NCBI RefSeq assembly: GCF_001570725.1
Contig: NZ_BCNV01000001.1
Span: 930,001 to 994,000, forward strand
Direction of reading: 5' to 3'
From: Paenibacillus amylolyticus
Lineage (GTDB): Bacteria > Bacillota > Bacilli > Paenibacillales > Paenibacillaceae
Length of the DNA stretch: 64,000 nucleotides
The position numbers were made by a program, and so were the translations under genes. The stretch's first letter is position 1. The number at the start of each line of letters is the position of its first letter. Below the pieces are notes generated by a model, which worked only from the letters and a program-made list of their open reading frames with translations, was not told the origin of the DNA and ran no database searches. Of this stretch, positions 26,620 through 35,948 are shown piece by piece.

Positions 26620-28239
26620 TTAGTGGTTGCTTAACCCGTGAGCAGGAACAGGGAGTGTACCCGGCTCATCCTGCAATTTTTCTTGAAGTAACGCATAGCG
26701 GAAACTGTGCACAAGAGCTTCCCAACTTGCTTCAATCACGTTCTCGGATACACCAACAGTATTCCATGTGTTCTCTGTATTTTTGGATTCGATCAATACA
26801 CGAACTTTGGCAGCTGTGGCATCCTTCTCATCCAGTACACGCACTTTATAGTCAGACAGATGCATGTTGGCGAGTGAAGGGAAGTATTGCACCAGCGCTT
26901 TCCGAAGCGCGTTATCGAGTGCATTCACCGGACCGTTTCCTTCAGCAGCGGTATAGACACTTGTTCCAGCGACATTAAGTTTGACAAAAGCTTCAGAAAC
27001 AACGGATTTGCCTGCCGTTTTCTCCACAAGCATTTTGAATGATTCGAAAGTGAACAATTCTTTCATGTCACCGTTCGCTTCACGAATTAACAATTCAAGC
27101 GAAGCATCTGCACCTTCGAACTGGTAACCCTGATGCTCCAGATCTTTGATTTTCTCAATAATCTGACGTGAATTGGCACTGCTTGGATCAAACTCAAGAC
27201 CCAATTCCTGTGCTTTGGACACGATGTTACTTTGTCCAGCAAGTTCCGAAACCAGCACACGCTGTTTGTTACCGACCAGTTCAGGCACAATATGTTCGTA
27301 GGTACGTGAATCCCGCAAGATAGCAGAGACGTGAATACCACCTTTGTGAGCAAAAGCAGCATTACCGACATAAGGCTGATTAATCGGCATATTTACGTTG
27401 GCAATCTCGCTGACATAACGGGCCACATTCGTAAGTTGTCTCATTGAATCTTCCGTAACACATTCATAGCCAAGCTTCAGTTGCAGGTTCGGAATAATGG
27501 AAGCAAGATTGGCATTGCCGCAACGCTCTCCATACCCGTTCATCGTTCCTTGAACCTGACGAGCTCCGGCTTGTACAGCGCTGAGTGTATTAGCTACAGC
27601 CAGTTCACAATCATTGTGTGTATGAATGCCGAGCTGTGCATGAGGAAGGCTTCTGTGCAGTGTAGATACGATCTCGTGCACCTCGTTCGGCATCGTTCCG
27701 CCATTGGTATCACACATGACTAGCCAGTCCGCTCCAGCCTCATGAGCCTTGGTCAAGACAGCTTGAGCATACTCGGGATTATGTTTGAATCCGTCAAAGA
27801 AGTGTTCAGCATCGAAGATCACTTCCATACCATTCTGTTTCAGATAGGCAATGGAATCATAGATCATGGATAAGTTTTCTTCGAGTGTGGTCTGCAAAGC
27901 CGTATGCACATGGAAGTCCCATGACTTACCGACGAGGGTGGCAGCCTGCGCGCCCGATTCGATCATGCGCTTCAGGTTGGCATCTTCACTAGCGATGCTG
28001 CCTTTACGGCGTGTACTGCCAAAAGCAACGACCTTTGCGTTCAGGTTCAATTCCTTGACTCTTTTGAAAAACTCAATGTCCTTGGTATTGCTGCCTGGAA
28101 TTCCGCCTTCAATATAATGGACACCCAGGTCATCAAGCTTTTTGGCAATTTTGAGTTTGTCGTCTGCCGATAAGCTGACACCCTCCCCTTGTGTGCCGTC
28201 ACGTAAAGTCGTATCGAAGATGGAAATGGCCTTTGACAT
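26620..28239 (-). CDS. cimA: (R)-citramalate synthase
   Basis: 539 residues. Condenses pyruvate with acetyl-CoA to citramalate, giving 2-oxobutanoate for isoleucine without threonine. FDTTLRDGTQGEGVSLS (metal Asp), HTHNDCELAVAN (metal His pair) and GTMNGYGERCGNANL identify the LeuA/HCS catalytic barrel, and the C-terminal allosteric domain starts near 380. The IEGGIPGSN and GSTRRKG segments are typical of the CimA branch rather than LeuA. ATG follows AAAGGAGG. No T-box or other leader motif was seen upstream. Confidence 0.93.
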   Translation of the reverse strand: MSKAISIFDTTLRDGTQGEGVSLSADDKLKIAKKLDDLGVHYIEGGIPGSNTKDIEFFKRVKELNLNAKVVAFGSTRRKGSIASEDANLKRMIESGAQAATLVGKSWDFHVHTALQTTLEENLSMIYDSIAYLKQNGMEVIFDAEHFFDGFKHNPEYAQAVLTKAHEAGADWLVMCDTNGGTMPNEVHEIVSTLHRSLPHAQLGIHTHNDCELAVANTLSAVQAGARQVQGTMNGYGERCGNANLASIIPNLQLKLGYECVTEDSMRQLTNVARYVSEIANVNMPINQPYVGNAAFAHKGGIHVSAILRDSRTYEHIVPELVGNKQRVLVSELAGQSNIVSKAQELGLEFDPSSANSRQIIEKIKDLEHQGYQFEGADASLELLIREANGDMKELFTFESFKMLVEKTAGKSVVSEAFVKLNVAGTSVYTAAEGNGPVNALDNALRKALVQYFPSLANMHLSDYKVRVLDEKDATAAKVRVLIESKNTENTWNTVGVSENVIEASWEALVHSFRYALLQEKLQDEPGTLPVPAHGLSNH

Positions 28240-28566
28240 GAAGATCCTCCTTTGAGATAAAGCGCTTTTTTAAAAGTTTGGATTGTAAGTTGGGAAAAGC
28301 TGTTAAGTACGTTAGTGGACGAATCCTTCGATTCGGCAACGCTACACTGTGTTAAACTCAATGCGCTGATTTGTCCTAAAGTCGTCAATTTGTATAATTA
28401 ATTATTATAGCACCATTATAGCCAAATGCTACATAGAATTCGCAGTATCATGTAACAATTAACGGATTTTAGAGAAAAAAGAAGGATGTTAATCATAATC
28501 CGGATGTATGTTATAATCTATTATTGAGTTTTAATTGGAATATATGGAAGAAAAGGAGGGTTGATT
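28240..28566. other. Intergenic region between cimA and a small membrane protein gene
   Basis: It carries the start regions of two divergent genes. On the minus strand two TATAAT hexamers lie near 28405-28425 for cimA. On the plus strand TTAATC, 17 bases, TATAAT (28489-28517) precedes the 35-codon gene. No other gene or structured leader seen. Confidence 0.45.
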
Positions 28567-28674
28567 TTGACTTTTTTATGGGAAAATACAATTATTGCCC
28601 TGATCACTCTGGTTCTTTTTGTGAGTGTTGGTTGGCTGATTATTCGATCTTTAATCAATTCTCGCAGAAAATAA
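28567..28674 (+). CDS. 35-residue single-helix membrane protein
   Basis: A short gene with a very good ribosome binding site: AGGAGG ends 7 bases before TTG 28567. The product has a short polar N-terminus (MTFLWENT), one membrane helix of about 20 residues (IIALITLVLFVSVGWLIIR) and a basic tail ending SRRK, so N-out/C-in by the positive-inside rule. A promoter-like TATAAT lies 50 bases upstream and a weak hairpin (AAGCCCGT/ACGGGTTT, 28675-28706) follows. No family recognised; similar tiny anchors modulate membrane complexes, which is only analogy. Confidence 0.6.
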   Translation: MTFLWENTIIALITLVLFVSVGWLIIRSLINSRRK

Positions 28675-28769
28675 AAGCCCGTGACTGAATTTACATAACG
28701 GGTTTGATATACTATAGAAGAAAGCGAATTACGTTTCATTAATTAGTGTGCATGAAAGGGCGGGGGTTC

Positions 28770-30074
28770 ATGATGTCTTCAGAGGGCAATCCTCCAGCGA
28801 ATGTGAATCAATATTACCCTACTGCCGGACGGGTGATTCTGCATGTGGATATGAATGCTTTCTACTGCTCTGTACATGAAGCGGAGGAACCGGATCTATA
28901 TAAAGGAAAAGCAACAGCCGTTGCGGGCAGCAGTGAACTGCGCAAGGGTGTAATTGTCACCTGCTCATATACCGCCCGTAACCGAGGGATCTCAACAGGT
29001 ATGGTTGTAAACCAAGCCATGAAGAAGTGCCCTGATCTCATTGTGATTCGTCCTGATTTTCATTTATATCGCAAATATTCAAGAAACTTCATGCAAATTG
29101 CGTATAGTTATACCCCTCTACTTGAGGCGACGTCCATTGATGAGTGTTATCTTGATATTACAGGTTCGAGGCAATTCGGAAATCCAATGGAGATTGCGGA
29201 GAGCATTCAGCGTAGAATTAAGGATGAGTTGGGGCTTCCTTGTTCCATTGGCATTGCACCCAACAAGTTATTGGCGAAAATGGCTTCAGATCTGAAAAAA
29301 CCGAACGGTATCTCCATTTTACGGATGAGGGATGTACCTCGGATTCTTTGGCACAGGCCATGTAACGAAATGTTTGGCATTGGTAAAAAGACGGCTGAAA
29401 AGCTGAAAAAATTGGGCATTGAAACGATTGGTCAACTGGCCAAATCGGATGAAAACATGTTGACCGAACTATTCGGAGTCAATGGAGCGTGGCTCAAAAA
29501 TTCTGCGAATGGCATTAACCATTCCGCGGTTCACGCTGAACGGGAAGCCAATAAATCCATTGGGCATACGACTACTTTACCGGCGGATGTATCAGATGTG
29601 AATGATATTCATCGGGTTTTCCTTAATATAAGTGACCAGGTAGCCAGAAGATTGCGCAAGCACGAAATGTTTAGCCAGGGTATTCAGATTACGATTCGGA
29701 CACCGGATATGAAGACGATCACCCGATCACGTTTGATGGAAGTACCAACGGAGGATGCATCGGTCATCTATCGTGAAGCCTGTCAATTATTTGCGAAGCA
29801 TTGGGGCAGTGGCAAGCCTGTACGTATGCTTGGTGTGACACTCCAAAACCTGATTCCAAGAGAAGAATCCGCTGTGCAGATGGACTTGTTCGAATATGAG
29901 CAGAAGCCCAAGAAGGACAATCTGATTCGCATTATGGATCAGTTACGTGATAAATTTGGTGAGAATGCTGTTGTGACCGCAGGCATGCTTGGGGACGATC
30001 CTTCCGTGCTGCTTCGCAATCATAAAGTGCGTGGCACTTCCCTGCAAAAAGATAACTTGCAAAGTCTTGATTAA
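28770..30074 (+). CDS. dinB: DNA polymerase IV (Y family, DinB/YqjH)
   Basis: About 434 residues. Translesion polymerase. Palm motifs HVDMNAFYCSVHEAE (metal Asp, steric-gate Phe/Tyr region) and EATSIDECYLDIT (catalytic Asp-Glu), fingers YTARNRGISTGM, a helix-hairpin-helix near 215 (MFGIGKKTAEKLKKLGI) and little-finger domain. The C-terminal QMDLF is a beta-clamp binding motif. ATG at 28770 follows AAAGGG; upstream in-frame starts at 28746 and 28752 are less likely. No convincing LexA box upstream. Confidence 0.93.
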   Translation: MMSSEGNPPANVNQYYPTAGRVILHVDMNAFYCSVHEAEEPDLYKGKATAVAGSSELRKGVIVTCSYTARNRGISTGMVVNQAMKKCPDLIVIRPDFHLYRKYSRNFMQIAYSYTPLLEATSIDECYLDITGSRQFGNPMEIAESIQRRIKDELGLPCSIGIAPNKLLAKMASDLKKPNGISILRMRDVPRILWHRPCNEMFGIGKKTAEKLKKLGIETIGQLAKSDENMLTELFGVNGAWLKNSANGINHSAVHAEREANKSIGHTTTLPADVSDVNDIHRVFLNISDQVARRLRKHEMFSQGIQITIRTPDMKTITRSRLMEVPTEDASVIYREACQLFAKHWGSGKPVRMLGVTLQNLIPREESAVQMDLFEYEQKPKKDNLIRIMDQLRDKFGENAVVTAGMLGDDPSVLLRNHKVRGTSLQKDNLQSLD

Positions 30075-30191
30075 ATAAGGGATAATAGAGACTTGTGGTT
30101 GGAAAATGATTTGTAATTATTCTTACTTTGTATTAATATGTTTCTAGATAAAAACACTGTACGTTTCGAATTTTAGGAGGAGAGAATGTAA

Positions 30192-30434
<243 letters not shown>

Positions 30435-30454
30435 TTATTCTCCTATGAACACAG

Positions 30455-30497
30455 AGCACTTTCTTTTGTCTTAACGACAAGGGAGGGTGCTTTTTTT
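30455..30497 (+). terminator. Rho-independent terminator after fer
   Basis: AGCACTTTCTTTTGTC pairs with GACAAGGGAGGGTGCT using several G-T pairs, loop TTAAC, then seven T residues. Confidence 0.85.
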
Positions 30498-30653
30498 ATG
30501 ACTCGATTAAACTGTAAACATATGATCTATGATCAAGGACGAACATTGTCGAAAACTCATTTTTTTCACCGGGTACTGAAGTCCTATGGATTTAACGCCT
30601 GATTATGCCGATATATAATGATATACGTAAAAGGCGAAATAGTGGAGGATCGG

Positions 30654-32096
30654 ATGCAAAATACTCATCTAAGAACATATGTCAAGAAACATCCCGAAAA
30701 CAAAATGGCTTGGTACTTGCTTGGAAAGGAGTACTTGGGCGAAGGTCAGGAGGCGAAAGCCAACTATTGTTTCCAGCAAGCGGGCGAGGTTTACGAAGCA
30801 TTTGAACGTAGTAAAGCTCCAGCTGACATCTGGGTGGACTATCAGGAGAAACTGGTGGAGATGTCTGAGCAAAAGGAGAAAAAACAACGTAGACGCAAAA
30901 TGTGGCTTACGTTGTTAATGCTGCTTGTGCTGGCAGGTCTGCCACCTGCGGACGCTCCGGGCTTCAGTCGTGAAGCAGCTGACGCACTGTCAGCAGCACT
31001 GGAATCCACAGATGACATCGCAGCGCCTGTAGAGGCGGATAAACAGACTGGGACTGCATCCATTGCGCCAAGTAATGTGTTCACCGCTGCGGCATTTGGT
31101 GGAGGCAACCATGGCGAGGCTGCGCTCGCAGCTGCCTGGTCCGGATCAGGTCCGAAAGTAGAGACTTCCGCTGTACTGGGTATGCAAACCTCGGATGACT
31201 GGTCTTTATGGAAGCGAAATATGCCTGTGAAATACATAGTACAAACCAATACAAGCGGGAAATTAACAGCACAGAGTTATGATGCCAAGCAATGTAACTG
31301 TGAACCTCCTGAAGTCACGCCGAAAATCAAAAAGATGGCCTTGGCGTGGACCGCCAAGCAGGAAGCCGCTGCATCATTATCAAGTGCGATCGTTGCCTAT
31401 CGCAAAAAAAATAACGCTTGGCCCAAGAGTGTAACGCAAATGGCCCAGCCATTTCCGAATAATATTCTGGGAGAAACTGCGCCAGGTATGACCGAGATGT
31501 TTCCGAAGCTATTAGCTTTGCATCAAGGAAAGGCACAGGAAGGAAAAAGCGATTCGAGTGGTCAAGAGAATGGTTCAACGACTTCGAATTCGTCTCAAGG
31601 CAACAATGCCGCTTTTGCAGATACGCTGGGAGGTCAGCCTTTTTTGCAGGAACCACTTGAGATTGTCATTGATAAGGATAAACACAAACTTGCATTAATC
31701 AGTGGGGATACCATTGTTCGTATGTATGATGTGGGACTTGGCGGTGATCGAACACCGGAGGGTTCATTTGTTATTACAGATAAAGTGGTCAATCCGAATG
31801 GACGCTCGAACGGGGAGTTCGGAAGCAGAGGTATGCAACTCTCGAATACGAATTATGCCATCCATGGAACCAACGAGCCAGACAGCATCGGACTGGATGA
31901 GTCCCTTGGATGTGTGAGAATGCGTACAGGAGATGTAGAAGAGTTATTCGCTCTCGCTCCGCAAGGCACTCCGGTACGCATTGGAGAAGATGTACTGCCA
32001 GATCTAACGCTTGTTCCAGAAGCGAAGCAACGTTATCAGCATACGCTTGTTCCTAAGCAGAATAATCCGAACAAAACGTATCACTGGCTGAATTAA
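30654..32096 (+). CDS. Membrane-anchored L,D-transpeptidase (YkuD/ErfK) with N-terminal TPR-like part
   Basis: 480 residues in four parts: a cytoplasmic TPR-like helical region (about 1-70), one membrane helix (about 87-105), a low-complexity Ala/Ser extracellular linker, and a C-terminal YkuD catalytic domain from about 335. The latter has the start EIVIDKDKHKLALISG, the His in YAIHGTNEPDSIG and the catalytic Cys in SLGCVRM. It crosslinks peptidoglycan through 3-3 links or attaches proteins to it. Start ATG 30654 follows GTGGAGG at 5 bases; the frame opens 12 codons earlier. A TPR on the inner side of an L,D-transpeptidase is uncommon and suggests a cytoplasmic partner. Confidence 0.88.
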   Translation: MQNTHLRTYVKKHPENKMAWYLLGKEYLGEGQEAKANYCFQQAGEVYEAFERSKAPADIWVDYQEKLVEMSEQKEKKQRRRKMWLTLLMLLVLAGLPPADAPGFSREAADALSAALESTDDIAAPVEADKQTGTASIAPSNVFTAAAFGGGNHGEAALAAAWSGSGPKVETSAVLGMQTSDDWSLWKRNMPVKYIVQTNTSGKLTAQSYDAKQCNCEPPEVTPKIKKMALAWTAKQEAAASLSSAIVAYRKKNNAWPKSVTQMAQPFPNNILGETAPGMTEMFPKLLALHQGKAQEGKSDSSGQENGSTTSNSSQGNNAAFADTLGGQPFLQEPLEIVIDKDKHKLALISGDTIVRMYDVGLGGDRTPEGSFVITDKVVNPNGRSNGEFGSRGMQLSNTNYAIHGTNEPDSIGLDESLGCVRMRTGDVEELFALAPQGTPVRIGEDVLPDLTLVPEAKQRYQHTLVPKQNNPNKTYHWLN

Positions 32097-32138
32097 TCTG
32101 CTGGATATGTAGAATCAGATGGAATCAGCCTGAATCAT

Positions 32139-32276
32139 CTACATGTTGGCAATAATGATAAGAGCACCAATGATGATGATCAAGCCGCCTACACTGGCTG
32201 CTGTCCATGCAATGGCTTTGCGATTCACTTCTTCTTTCTTTTGCTGTAATGCAGGTGGTTTACGTTTGGGAGCCAT
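32139..32276 (-). CDS. 45-residue single-helix membrane protein
   Basis: Short gene with AAGGAGG 8 bases before its ATG. The product is very basic at the N-terminus (MAPKRKPPALQQKKEEVNRK) then has one C-terminal membrane helix (AIAWTAASVGGLIIIIGALI) and a two- or three-residue tail, an N-in tail-anchored-like layout. It is convergent with the L,D-transpeptidase gene. Family not recognised. Confidence 0.6.
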   Translation of the reverse strand: MAPKRKPPALQQKKEEVNRKAIAWTAASVGGLIIIIGALIIIANM

Positions 32277-32530
32277 GAGTTATTCCTCCTTATTGGAATA
32301 GAACTGGTATAGAGTAACCATGCTCTCATTGTAAAGAATTCAACTCGTCATTTCCAGTAGGCGGGTGGATTTCTTGTGAGCATTTTGCATCATTCGATTT
32401 GTGCTGTCTATGCGCAAACTACTTTCCTTTTTAATAAGAAACAGATAGACTTGTGTGTAGAGTGTTTTTTTACATATGAAAAGACGGAAAACGGCTTTTT
32501 GGCGTACCGGACCAGAACGGAGTGAGTGAT

Positions 32531-33628
32531 TTGTTATACAGAAGTCTTGCTAAACCTTTGTTGTTCAAAATGGACCCTGAACAGGCCCATCATCTGATTA
32601 TTGGCGGCCTTAGTGGCGTGGGCAGTATCCGTCCGGTTCCTTCCGGGCTGCGTGTGATGTACGGCGTTCGTGAAACGTCTGATCTGGCTGTTGACATGTT
32701 TGGGTGTCATTTCCCTACACCTGTCGGTCTGGCTGCGGGTCTGGACAAAAACGGACAGGCTGTAACGGGCTTTTCTTCCATTGGTTTTGGATTCATGGAA
32801 GTGGGAACAGTGACGCCACTTGCACAACCAGGTAACGATCAGCCACGGTTGTTCCGTTTACCTCCAGATGAGGCTTTGGTAAACCGGATGGGCTTCAACA
32901 ATCTCGGTGCGGAAGCCATGGCTGATGAGTTGGCGCGTCTTCAGGATCGTCGCATTCCAGTGGCTGTTAACATCGGCAAGAATAAGGCAACTTCTAATGA
33001 AGAAGCTCACCTGGACTATTCGAAGTGCATTCAGGCGCTATACGATTATGCTGACCTGTTTGTAGTTAATATCAGTTCACCAAATACACCGGATTTGCGT
33101 AATCTGCAACATGGGAATGAATTGAAGGAACTGCTCGCTGCGGTCATGAACGAGATGAACGTGCAGCATGCACGAGCGGGTGGAGCGATCAAATCCGTGC
33201 TGGTGAAAATCGCACCAGATGTGAATGATCAGGAACTTGAATATATGGTTCGCACGATTGCAGACAGTGGTGTTGCAGGCATTATTGCAACGAACACAAC
33301 CATCAGTCGTGCAGGACTTTCCCACCAACATGCGAAGGAAACGGGTGGTCTGAGCGGTAAACCTTTACGTGACCGTTCAACGGAGATTATTCGCCAGATC
33401 TATCGCCAGACCGAAGGAAAACTTCCGATCATTGGTTCAGGGGGCATTTTCACAAGTGAGGATGCATATGAGAAAATTAAAGCCGGAGCAAGCCTGGTCG
33501 AAATATACACAGCATTGATCTATGAAGGGCCTGAGGTGAATCGGCGCATTCATGCCGGACTGCGTGAGTTGCTGCGCAAGGACGGTTATGGTCATATCTC
33601 CGAAGCGGTTGGTGCGGAGCATCGTTAA
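32531..33628 (+). CDS. pyrD: Dihydroorotate dehydrogenase, class 2 (quinone-dependent)
   Basis: 365 residues. Oxidises dihydroorotate to orotate, passing electrons to quinones at the membrane. The N-terminal helical quinone-tunnel domain (LYRSLAKPLLFKMDPEQAHH) defines class 2; FMN barrel motifs GLAAGLDKNG, NRMGFNN, NISSPNT (catalytic Ser) and IGSGGI follow. TTG at 32531 is used because GGAG lies 8 bases upstream; GTG at 32522 would add three residues. Most Bacillus have the class 1B enzyme in the pyr operon; this one stands alone. Confidence 0.94.
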   Translation: MLYRSLAKPLLFKMDPEQAHHLIIGGLSGVGSIRPVPSGLRVMYGVRETSDLAVDMFGCHFPTPVGLAAGLDKNGQAVTGFSSIGFGFMEVGTVTPLAQPGNDQPRLFRLPPDEALVNRMGFNNLGAEAMADELARLQDRRIPVAVNIGKNKATSNEEAHLDYSKCIQALYDYADLFVVNISSPNTPDLRNLQHGNELKELLAAVMNEMNVQHARAGGAIKSVLVKIAPDVNDQELEYMVRTIADSGVAGIIATNTTISRAGLSHQHAKETGGLSGKPLRDRSTEIIRQIYRQTEGKLPIIGSGGIFTSEDAYEKIKAGASLVEIYTALIYEGPEVNRRIHAGLRELLRKDGYGHISEAVGAEHR

Positions 33629-33762
33629 GAAGCAATGTGAATCCCCGGAATGAAAATATAGAAGCATGGAAGAGCGTAAAATGGTTCGGGACTCTTCCCC
33701 CCATCAAACATCATGTATAATGGAATAGAACAGGGGACGCTATAGAGACAGGAGGCATAAGC

Positions 33763-34578
33763 ATGGACGGTAGAGACTGGGGTACATTTTTACTTCCTTA
33801 TGAACAAGCGGTAGAGGAATTGAAAGTCAAGTTTAAGACAATGCGAGCGGAGCTGAAGAAACGGGAAGAGTATGCCCCGATTGAATTCGTTACCGGTCGT
33901 GTCAAAAAAATATCCAGTATTCTGGAGAAATCCAGACGACTGAATGTGTCGCTTGATGACGTGGAAACAGGCATTGAGGATATTGCAGGTATCCGTATTA
34001 TGTGCCAGTTCGTAGATGATATCCGTCGGGTTGCCGAGTATATTCGAGGCCGTAAGGATCTCACGGTGTTAATTGAGAAAGATTATATTACGAATTTCAA
34101 AGAGAGCGGCTATCGCAGCTTCCATATGATTATTGAATATCCCGTTCAGACGGCTCTGGGACAAAAGATCGTATTGGCCGAGATTCAGATCCGGACGCTT
34201 GCCATGAACTTCTGGGCTACCATTGAACATTCTCTAAGTTATAAGTTTCGGGAAAGCTTGCCGGATGACATGCGTGCCAGGCTGAAAAAAACGGCTGAGG
34301 CCGCTTTTGTACTGGATAATGAGATGTCTGCGATTCGTCTACAGATTCTGGAGGCACAGAAGGCCTTTGAGGATGATTCCAATATCGTATCAAGAACATT
34401 GAATATCATTCATCAACTGTACTTCTACCACCTTGTCAGTGAAGCGATTGAGGCACAGAAGCGTTTTAACGATTACTGGGAACGACATGACATGGAAGGG
34501 CTCAAAGACTTGCTGGATGATGTGAAAGAACTTCTGAACAACGCCAGAAAGGGCGAAAATCCGGATGAGCAACTATGA
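33763..34578 (+). CDS. relQ: Small alarmone synthetase RelQ (YjbM, SAS1)
   Basis: 271 residues, makes (p)ppGpp from GTP/GDP and ATP; lacks the hydrolase, TGS and ACT parts of Rel. Synthetase motifs: RVKKISSILEKSRR, DIAGIRIMCQF, KESGYRSFHMII and EIQIRTLAMNFWATIEHSL. The length is longer than B. subtilis YjbM because of a C-terminal acidic helix. ATG with AGGAGG at 8 bases. It overlaps the DUF309 gene by 14 bases. Confidence 0.94.
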   Translation: MDGRDWGTFLLPYEQAVEELKVKFKTMRAELKKREEYAPIEFVTGRVKKISSILEKSRRLNVSLDDVETGIEDIAGIRIMCQFVDDIRRVAEYIRGRKDLTVLIEKDYITNFKESGYRSFHMIIEYPVQTALGQKIVLAEIQIRTLAMNFWATIEHSLSYKFRESLPDDMRARLKKTAEAAFVLDNEMSAIRLQILEAQKAFEDDSNIVSRTLNIIHQLYFYHLVSEAIEAQKRFNDYWERHDMEGLKDLLDDVKELLNNARKGENPDEQL

Positions 34579-35047
34579 GCCACTATACATTGACTACTTA
34601 ATCTACTTCAATCGGGATCAGGATTATTTCGAGTGCCATGAGGTGCTGGAAGAATTGTGGCTTGAGCGGAATCGGGATTCTCTCTATAAGGGATTGCTGC
34701 AAATTGCTGTTGGTCTGTACCATTTCAGGAATGGCAATCTCCGCGGAGGCATCATGATGTTACAGAGTTCAGTTGATCTTTTGGAACCTTATCCTGATAC
34801 GACTCTGGGCATTGAGCTTGGGGTTGTGGTACAGGAAGTAAAGGGAATCGTGAAGCAACTGTCTGAGCCCGACGCTCAGTCTGTGACTTATAGGGATTTG
34901 TCCATACGTATTGTTGATGAGGCACTGGAACAGGAGATACATGCAAGATCGCTTGAGCTGAAGCCTAATATTCCTCAGCGCCGGAGTCCTACTAGAGGGC
35001 GAATATACGAAGAAAAGATGAAGGCGATGAATCAGGGTGAAAGTTGA
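34565..35047 (+). CDS. DUF309 family protein
   Basis: 160 residues; FNRDQDYFECHEVLEELW and LYKGLLQIAVGLYHFRNGN are the DUF309 signature, a small all-helical fold with a His/Glu-rich pocket. Function unknown. Its start lies inside the 3' end of relQ in another frame, so translation is probably coupled. C-terminal 30 residues are basic. Followed by a strong terminator. Confidence 0.88.
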   Translation: MSNYEPLYIDYLIYFNRDQDYFECHEVLEELWLERNRDSLYKGLLQIAVGLYHFRNGNLRGGIMMLQSSVDLLEPYPDTTLGIELGVVVQEVKGIVKQLSEPDAQSVTYRDLSIRIVDEALEQEIHARSLELKPNIPQRRSPTRGRIYEEKMKAMNQGES

Positions 35048-35108
35048 GTTGTAATCCAACGTTAACATTCAAATGAGCATCCCATGGATGTGAAATTCCA
35101 TGTATATG

Positions 35109-35153
35109 AAACACCCCGACGATTCCTGTAAAGGAAAAGGTCGGGGTGTTTTT
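35109..35153. terminator. Bidirectional terminator after the DUF309 gene
   Basis: AACACCCCGAC and GTCGGGGTGTT with an inner TTCC/GGAA helix, TTTTT on plus; it can also serve the convergent thioredoxin-like gene. Confidence 0.88.
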
Positions 35154-35178
35154 GAATGTTGCGTCATATTTCTATCCG

Positions 35179-35727
35179 TTAGCTTGCGGAAGGAGTGGCA
35201 CTGCCTTTATATTTTTGGAAGAATTGTTTGTAATCATCCAGCGTATAGCCTTGGTCACTGCCATTCTCTTGCAGTCCGCCAACCATACGATCCTTCTCGA
35301 CACCAGCCTCGTAATACACGAGTGTAGGCGTGAATTCGATGTTGTAATCAGTCCATCCCGCTTCGAATTCGCGCAGATTAAACTGCGGAAGTTCGATACC
35401 TTCACTGTCAACCAGTGGCATCAACTGAGGTGTTGTGGCACGGCAGTGTGAGCAGTCGGAAGCGAAGAAATACACAAAGAAGCTATCTTTGTTATCAATT
35501 TTGGCTTTGAGATCAGTGGGTACAATAATTTGTTGATAGTTCGGATCACTAAGTAGCTCCCGAGTAGCTGGATTGAGCTTGGAAGCAGCGATGCCATAAG
35601 CATTTTCCACCGAATCCATCTGTTTCTTGGATTGCTGGTCTACAACAACCAATGCTGCAATCATAATAATTAAAATACCCAGGAAAATCAGGATCGCAGC
35701 ACTTTTCTTTTTCTTCTTGGACTTCAT
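35179..35727 (-). CDS. Membrane-anchored thioredoxin-like protein
   Basis: 182 residues: basic N-terminus (KSKKKKK), one membrane helix (about 10-30), then a thioredoxin-fold domain with FASDCSHCRATTP and cis-Pro in EFTPTLVYYEAG. The CSHC active site is closer to DsbA/BdbA-type oxidases than to thioredoxin (CGPC), so it probably works on exported proteins. ATG 35727 follows GGGGGATG; 36 upstream codons in frame are not convincing. Ends in a Ser-rich tail. Confidence 0.85.
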   Translation of the reverse strand: MKSKKKKKSAAILIFLGILIIMIAALVVVDQQSKKQMDSVENAYGIAASKLNPATRELLSDPNYQQIIVPTDLKAKIDNKDSFFVYFFASDCSHCRATTPQLMPLVDSEGIELPQFNLREFEAGWTDYNIEFTPTLVYYEAGVEKDRMVGGLQENGSDQGYTLDDYKQFFQKYKGSATPSAS

Positions 35728-35948
35728 TGGACATCCCCCATCGATCATATCGAAATATAGTTTTGGCAAAAATAGAGGTTGGGATAATATGCATAAACAC
35801 CCGAATTTTTGCTCAGGAATCAATCTACTTGCCATTATACTACATTACACGCTGTAGTGGAATAGATACGATATGATAGGAAAGCAAAGCTTGGATATGA
35901 TAAAATAAAGCGATAATGCAATCTTACCAAGACAGGATGAGTGGGAAT

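Noticed and set aside
28240..28430. T-box leader for cimA
   Set aside because: No TGGNACCGCG-type T-box sequence on the minus strand and no anti-terminator structure.
28710..28746. LexA box before dinB
   Set aside because: The best site (GAAT-TACG-TTTC) has two mismatches in the core, so it is not convincing.
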